Shown here: piece by piece, positions 60,013-64,000 of the stretch
Numbering within the stretch: position 1 is the stretch's first letter
How the letters are laid out: every line of letters begins with the position of its first letter
Assembly (NCBI GenBank): GCA_025201345.1
Contig: JAIXMG010000021.1
Span: forward strand, 282,501 to 346,500
DNA from: Thamnidium elegans
Taxonomy: Eukaryota > Mucoromycota > Mucoromycetes > Mucorales > Mucoraceae
Direction: 5' to 3'
Length of the DNA: 64,000 bases
Notes under the pieces: generated by a model
Seen by the model: only the letters and a program-made list of their open reading frames with translations
Told to the model about the DNA's origin: nothing
Databases searched by the model: none
Made by a program: the position numbers and the translations under genes

Positions 60013-60448
60013 CTTTATGTATATGAGATGAAAAAAAAAGAAAAGGATTCAAAGGTTTCTCTTTGGGGCCCAGTGGCCAGTTTTGTTCAAGGTCCCCCCC
60101 CCCTCCTCTGATTACAGCTACATACACTATTATGTCCGGGCATAAACTATATTTCGGCTCGGAACAAAAAAAAGAAGAACTAAAAAACTTGACCAAACGT
60201 TTTATTCTAAAAGTTCCATGTCAACAGAAATAAGAAATAATAAAAAAACATAAGCATAGATTTAACAGGTTGTACTTGGAACTCTTAAAATCTACTTAAT
60301 CTTTGGGACAGTATTGTTTTACAGTTAATTTAGTTGCCTGGTTTAAGTTGATAAATTATAATTTTTAAAACACAGTTTCACCTTTTAAAAGTTGTGAGTA
60401 TTTCCATTTTCTCTCTTTCTTTTTCTTCTTATTTTATCCTGCAACAAG
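60013..60448. promoter_or_regulatory. Divergent promoter region of uL4 and the AMSH-type gene
   Basis: 436 bp between start codons. It has a C run near 60096-60104, a CCCAGTGGCCAG stretch, and a pyrimidine-rich leader (TTTTCTCTCTTTCTTTTTCT) just before the AMSH start. Confidence 0.45.
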
Positions 60449-62345
60449 ATGGAAAAACAACCTAGGTCATCCGCAGAACTAGGAAAACTAGCTAATGTCG
60501 TTGTCGATCCCAATATCCCTATTCGATTCTACTTTCGTTCAGCCGATCAACTCTTTAAACAAGCACGAGTATATAAACTAGAACATGATTGGGAGCGTGC
60601 TTATATTCTTCATATGAAATATACAACGTAAGCAAGTTCTTTTTTTCTTTTTTTTTAGACCGTCAATATTCTAACCCGAGAACTCTATTAGCTTATGTCT
60701 AAGTGAGTTACCTAAACACCCAACTTATAAGCATGCAGAGTATAAAGCCAACTTAAAAGTGATGAAAAAAGTAAATATTTGTGTCATATTAAAAAGCCTT
60801 GGCATAAAAAAAAAATTGACTAAAACAATTATTAGAATTGCTTAGAAGCTATAGAGTCAATGGAGCAGATGAAACCTGTTTTAGACGATGCCTATAACGC
60901 CCATGTAAAAAAAATAAAAGAAGCGCAAGAGTTAGAAAAGGCAACGTCAATTGCCAACCAAACAACACAGTGGCAATCTCAACAGCGTTCGATCGATGTA
61001 TCTCACCCTTCCAAGGAATGGAGTCTTCAAGACGCCCTGAAAGGAGTTATAGGTGTTGGCTATGGCGAAGGAGCAAAGTAAGATACAAAAGAAATTATAT
61101 GTATGATTATTTTTAGTAATTATGTGAAATTTAGGACCTTTACCACAGGTTATCATCAAAAGGCAGATTATCCAAGTCTGTCATTACACAATCAAAGTGA
61201 TGGGTAATATAATACCTACTTTCAAAAACGCTACTTTTCATGTTACTAACAAGAAAAATGACAATTACAGATTTGTATATCAACCTAAATTAGGACATCA
61301 ACAGACGTTTATACAACCACCTCAATTACCACCAAAGATATCGCAACAACCTAGTCTACCACTTAAAATACCTATTGATAGATCTCGCGATATAAAAGCA
61401 CCCGAATTACCACCCAAGATCAAACTGGATAATAATGAAGCAGTGCATAGATCTGGAGTTACAACAGACGGTAAATAATTGTATATATTTTTATATAAAG
61501 ACCAACTTCTTATAATATTTATTTGTAGCTTCGACAGAAAGAGGCGAACCACTTAGAAAACTCTTGTTACCCAAAGGATTGCAATCCAAGTTCCTTTCTA
61601 TTGCAGATAATAATACAAGAAAAAAGATTGAGACGTGTGGTATTTTAGCAGGCACTTTGGTAAAGTAATTTCTTTTTTAGTTAGGCAAAATTGATACTTA
61701 TAAAACTCTTTTCTTTTTTGTAGAAACATAATATATTAAAGATTACAACATTAATTATACCCAAACAAACTGGTACACCAGATACGTGCACTACTGAAAA
61801 CGAAGAGGATTTATTTGATATTCAAGATAAGCATGATTTACTTACATTTGGCTGGATTCATGTAAGATTGATAATAGAAGAAAGGATAATTTTTTTAACC
61901 GTTTCTGTAGACTCATCCTACTCAATCATGTTTCTTGAGCTCAGTTGATTTACATACACATTGCTCTTATCAACTCATGTTACCAGAGGCGATTGCTATT
62001 GTTTGTGCACCTTCACATAACCCAAAGTAAACATATAATGCGTATATGTACATATGAAAGAAATTACTAATTTAGTTTTTAATTTCTTCAGTTTTGGTAT
62101 TTTCAGGTTGACAGATCCACCTGGTTTAGATGTAATTAGTAATTGTAAAAAGACGCCAGCTTTTCATCCACATCCTGATCTACCTATCTACACGGTAAGG
62201 GTTTTAGATAATATACAATACGTATGTTTAAAAACTAATTTACTTTTTTTTTATATATGTCCTTATGAAGGGAGCTGATGAAGGAGGCCATGTTTCTGTA
62301 TCTGATTATGATTTTATTGTGTTGGATGTACGAGATAAAAAATAA
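60449..62345 (+). CDS. AMSH/Sst2-type K63 deubiquitinase
   Basis: Zinc metalloprotease that removes K63-linked ubiquitin from cargo at endosomes, related to STAMBP and fission yeast Sst2. Ten exons: 60449-60627, 60692-60770, 60836-61077, 61135-61203, 61271-61470, 61529-61659, 61724-61861, 61911-62026, 62092-62194 and 62271-62345, total 443 aa. An N-terminal MIT/USP8-dimer-type helical region ([20 protein letters not shown]) is followed by a Pro-rich linker with several PxLPPKI-like motifs, possible SH3-binding sites. The JAMM site is intact: Glu291 in [11 protein letters not shown]346, H348 and D359 in [20 protein letters not shown]. The family C-terminus with FRLTDPPGL and [19 protein letters not shown] is present. 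Confidence 0.95.
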
Positions 62346-62917
62346 TAAAAAACGTTTCTACTATTTATGTAGTGTACATATCAAAATATTTTACTACTAT
62401 TGCAATTTACCTACATCAATCACATAATCATGCAACCCCCCTCCCCCCAACGGGTTCGTCTAATGATAGTTGGTATCTTGGGTTAATGTTTTACAAATAT
62501 CGATAAGGTATAGTATATAGTTATATATATAAAAAAAGGTACGTTACTGTGTGAGATTTTTTTTTTCTTTCTTTCTGTGCTGAATAATGTACCCGTCATC
62601 GTGTGAATATTCCTGGAACGTAACTAAGTAATATTTAATTCGGTTTAAATACACACAACACACATACGCTGTATAAATTTTCAGTTTGTTTATTACAAGC
62701 AGCATTATGATCAATTCAATTTAAAATGATAATTGCATACGATTTTAATAATGGTCCCAAAGTTTCATAGCTAATTCGATCTTAATATTTCTATTCATCT
62801 TGTGTAACTCACAGAAAATAATTAAATAAATAAATAAAAAAAACTATTGGGGGGGGGTTTTTTTTTTCTTTTTTCTCTTTTACTTCCTTTCTTATATTTA
62901 CTTCAAAAAAAAAAAAT
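62346..62917. other. Intergenic between AMSH-type and aldolase-like genes
   Basis: 570 bp: 3' end of the upstream gene, a C run near 62435-62448, a G run followed by a T run near 62846-62865, and an A run just before the next start. No further gene. Confidence 0.5.
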
Positions 62918-63344
62918 ATGACAACTCCAAAGTAAAGTATATCACCTTTAATTTATTAAACATTAACTAAATAAAAAAAATCAACTTTCAAAAAAGTATT
63001 GAAGCGGCTGAAAAACCAGGATTCAAGAGCACAGCTGCTATTTTTCTTCGTTCTAAAAGAAAGATTGTTTTGACAGGATCCGAGACAGAGGAAGAAGCAA
63101 GATTGGCTGAAAAGGCTCCAGTCATTCTTCCCCAGTTTCCTACTTTTAAGGATGTTCATTCACAACGAGTACATATGAAACAAAAGTTGGCAGCTGGCTT
63201 TAGATTACTTGCCAAGTTTGGGTGGGATGAAGGTAACTAAAAAATCGGTATTTCGTAAACCTTATTCACAAAAAAATTATAGGCGTTGCAGGGCATATGA
63301 CCTTTAGAGATCCTGAATATCCTGATCTTTTCTGGTACGAATCC

Positions 63345-63383
<39 letters not shown>

Positions 63384-64000
63384 TTTTGACGTATATTTTT
63401 ATATAGGGTGAATGCATTTGGACAATACTTTGGTCATATTAAAGCTAGTGATCTTATCCTAGTAGATCATACAGGAGCCATTGTTCGCGGTACTTATTCA
63501 GTAAATAAAGCGGCTTTTGTTATTCATGCCGCTGTACATGAAGCGCGTCCTGATGTTACATGTGCCGTACATACGTAAGTATAGCTAAAATAAAATATTC
63601 TAAAATTACTTGTTAAAAAAAAATTACTGCTTTTATATGTAGCCATTCCATCTATGGTAAAACTTTTTCTACGTTGGGTCGTAAACTTTTACCTATTTCT
63701 CAAGACGCCTGTGCATTTTTCGAAACACACAGTGTCTATGAAGACTTTGGTGGTGTAGTCTATGATAAAGAAGAAGGAGAGAGATTGGTAAAAGCATTAG
63801 GACCTACCAATAAAGCCTTGATCTTGCAAAACCACGGTTTATTAACCACAGGAAGAACAATCGATGAAGCTATTTGGGCCTTTATTACAATGGAAAGATC
63901 CTGTCACTCTCAATTAATGGCAGAGGCTGCTCATGTTAACGGCTATAAGGATCTCAAGATTATTTCCGACGATGTTGCCAGAGCTACATTTAAAAGTATT
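62918..64000 (+). CDS. Class II aldolase/adducin-type protein (partial)
   Basis: Zinc-dependent class II aldolase/adducin-domain protein, cut off by the right edge. Exons: 62918-62931, 62997-63232, 63283-63334, 63407-63574 and 63643-64000 (continuing), first 276 aa. The 14-nt first exon encodes MTTP and then half a codon; this is a manual choice. Domain signatures: LLAKFGWDEGVAGHMTFRDP, DLILVDHTGAIVRG, AAVHEARPDVTCAVHTHSIY and LILQNHGLLTTG. The zinc-ligand histidines H156, H158 and H221 are present, so it could bind metal, unlike true adducins. Fungal relatives include enzymes of unknown substrate. Two long AT arrays fall in intron 3. Confidence 0.88.
63349..63379. repeat. (AT)n microsatellite in an intron
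   Basis: About 15 AT units in intron 3 of the aldolase-like gene, ending just upstream of the acceptor tract. Confidence 0.85.

Overview
The window is nuclear DNA of a filamentous fungus, very AT-rich, with dense split genes. The intron style (short, about 50-100 bp, donors mostly GTAAGT/GTAAAT, branch-like TACTAAC/ACTAAT, long poly-T or poly-A inside), the protein families (TALE homeobox, Msb1/Mug8-type RhoGAP-like protein, C-terminal Zn2Cys6, CUE1-like, Ett1/Nro1-like) and many homopolymer runs of 25-54 nt point to an early-diverging lineage, most likely Mucoromycota (Mucorales-type). That placement is inference from style and protein similarity, not from a marker gene. There are no bacterial-style operons, no rRNA or tRNA gene that I can recognise, and no intact transposon.

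Layout. 1-1604: N-terminal half of a Pumilio-family RNA-binding protein, running off the left edge. 1811-2772: ER-type CUE-domain protein. 4630-10328: Ett1/Nro1-like protein divergent from Las1, followed by Nop2 (translation termination, ITS2 cleavage, 25S rRNA m5C). 11.3-17.1 kb: a SAM methyltransferase between two small orphan genes. 18.8-23.4 kb: ribosomal eL20, a GATA-finger protein, La protein. 24.3-30.0 kb: a Zn2Cys6 regulator with a huge Asn tract, the FAM192A/Fyv6 splicing factor and an RBM26/27-like CCCH/RRM protein. 30.3-35.9 kb: EMC4, a multi-pass membrane orphan, and the RecQ4-like helicase Hrq1. 36.3-42.2 kb: a small orphan, Mediator Med19, a small secreted Cys protein, an HAD hydrolase and the mRNA-export helicase Dbp5. 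43.1-47.2 kb: Msb1/Mug8-like protein and a TALE homeodomain protein. 47.2-54.3 kb: a gene-poor block of about 7 kb. 54.3-64.0 kb: kinesin-4-like motor, ribosomal uL4, AMSH-type deubiquitinase, and a class II aldolase/adducin-type protein running off the right edge.

Most genes are housekeeping, with a bias to RNA metabolism: rRNA processing (Las1, Nop2), ribosomal proteins (eL20, uL4), RNA binding and processing (Pumilio, La, Fyv6, RBM26/27, Dbp5) and translation (Ett1). Several sit head to head with 168-436 bp between start codons, so shared promoters are likely. Exon maps in the entries were joined by hand from frame and splice consensus; very short first exons are the least certain parts. 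I see no clear novel defence or mobile system. The most unusual signals are a 19-bp inverted repeat in the uL4 intron, micro-exons including a one-codon first exon, extreme homopolymer load, and the 7 kb gene-poor block.
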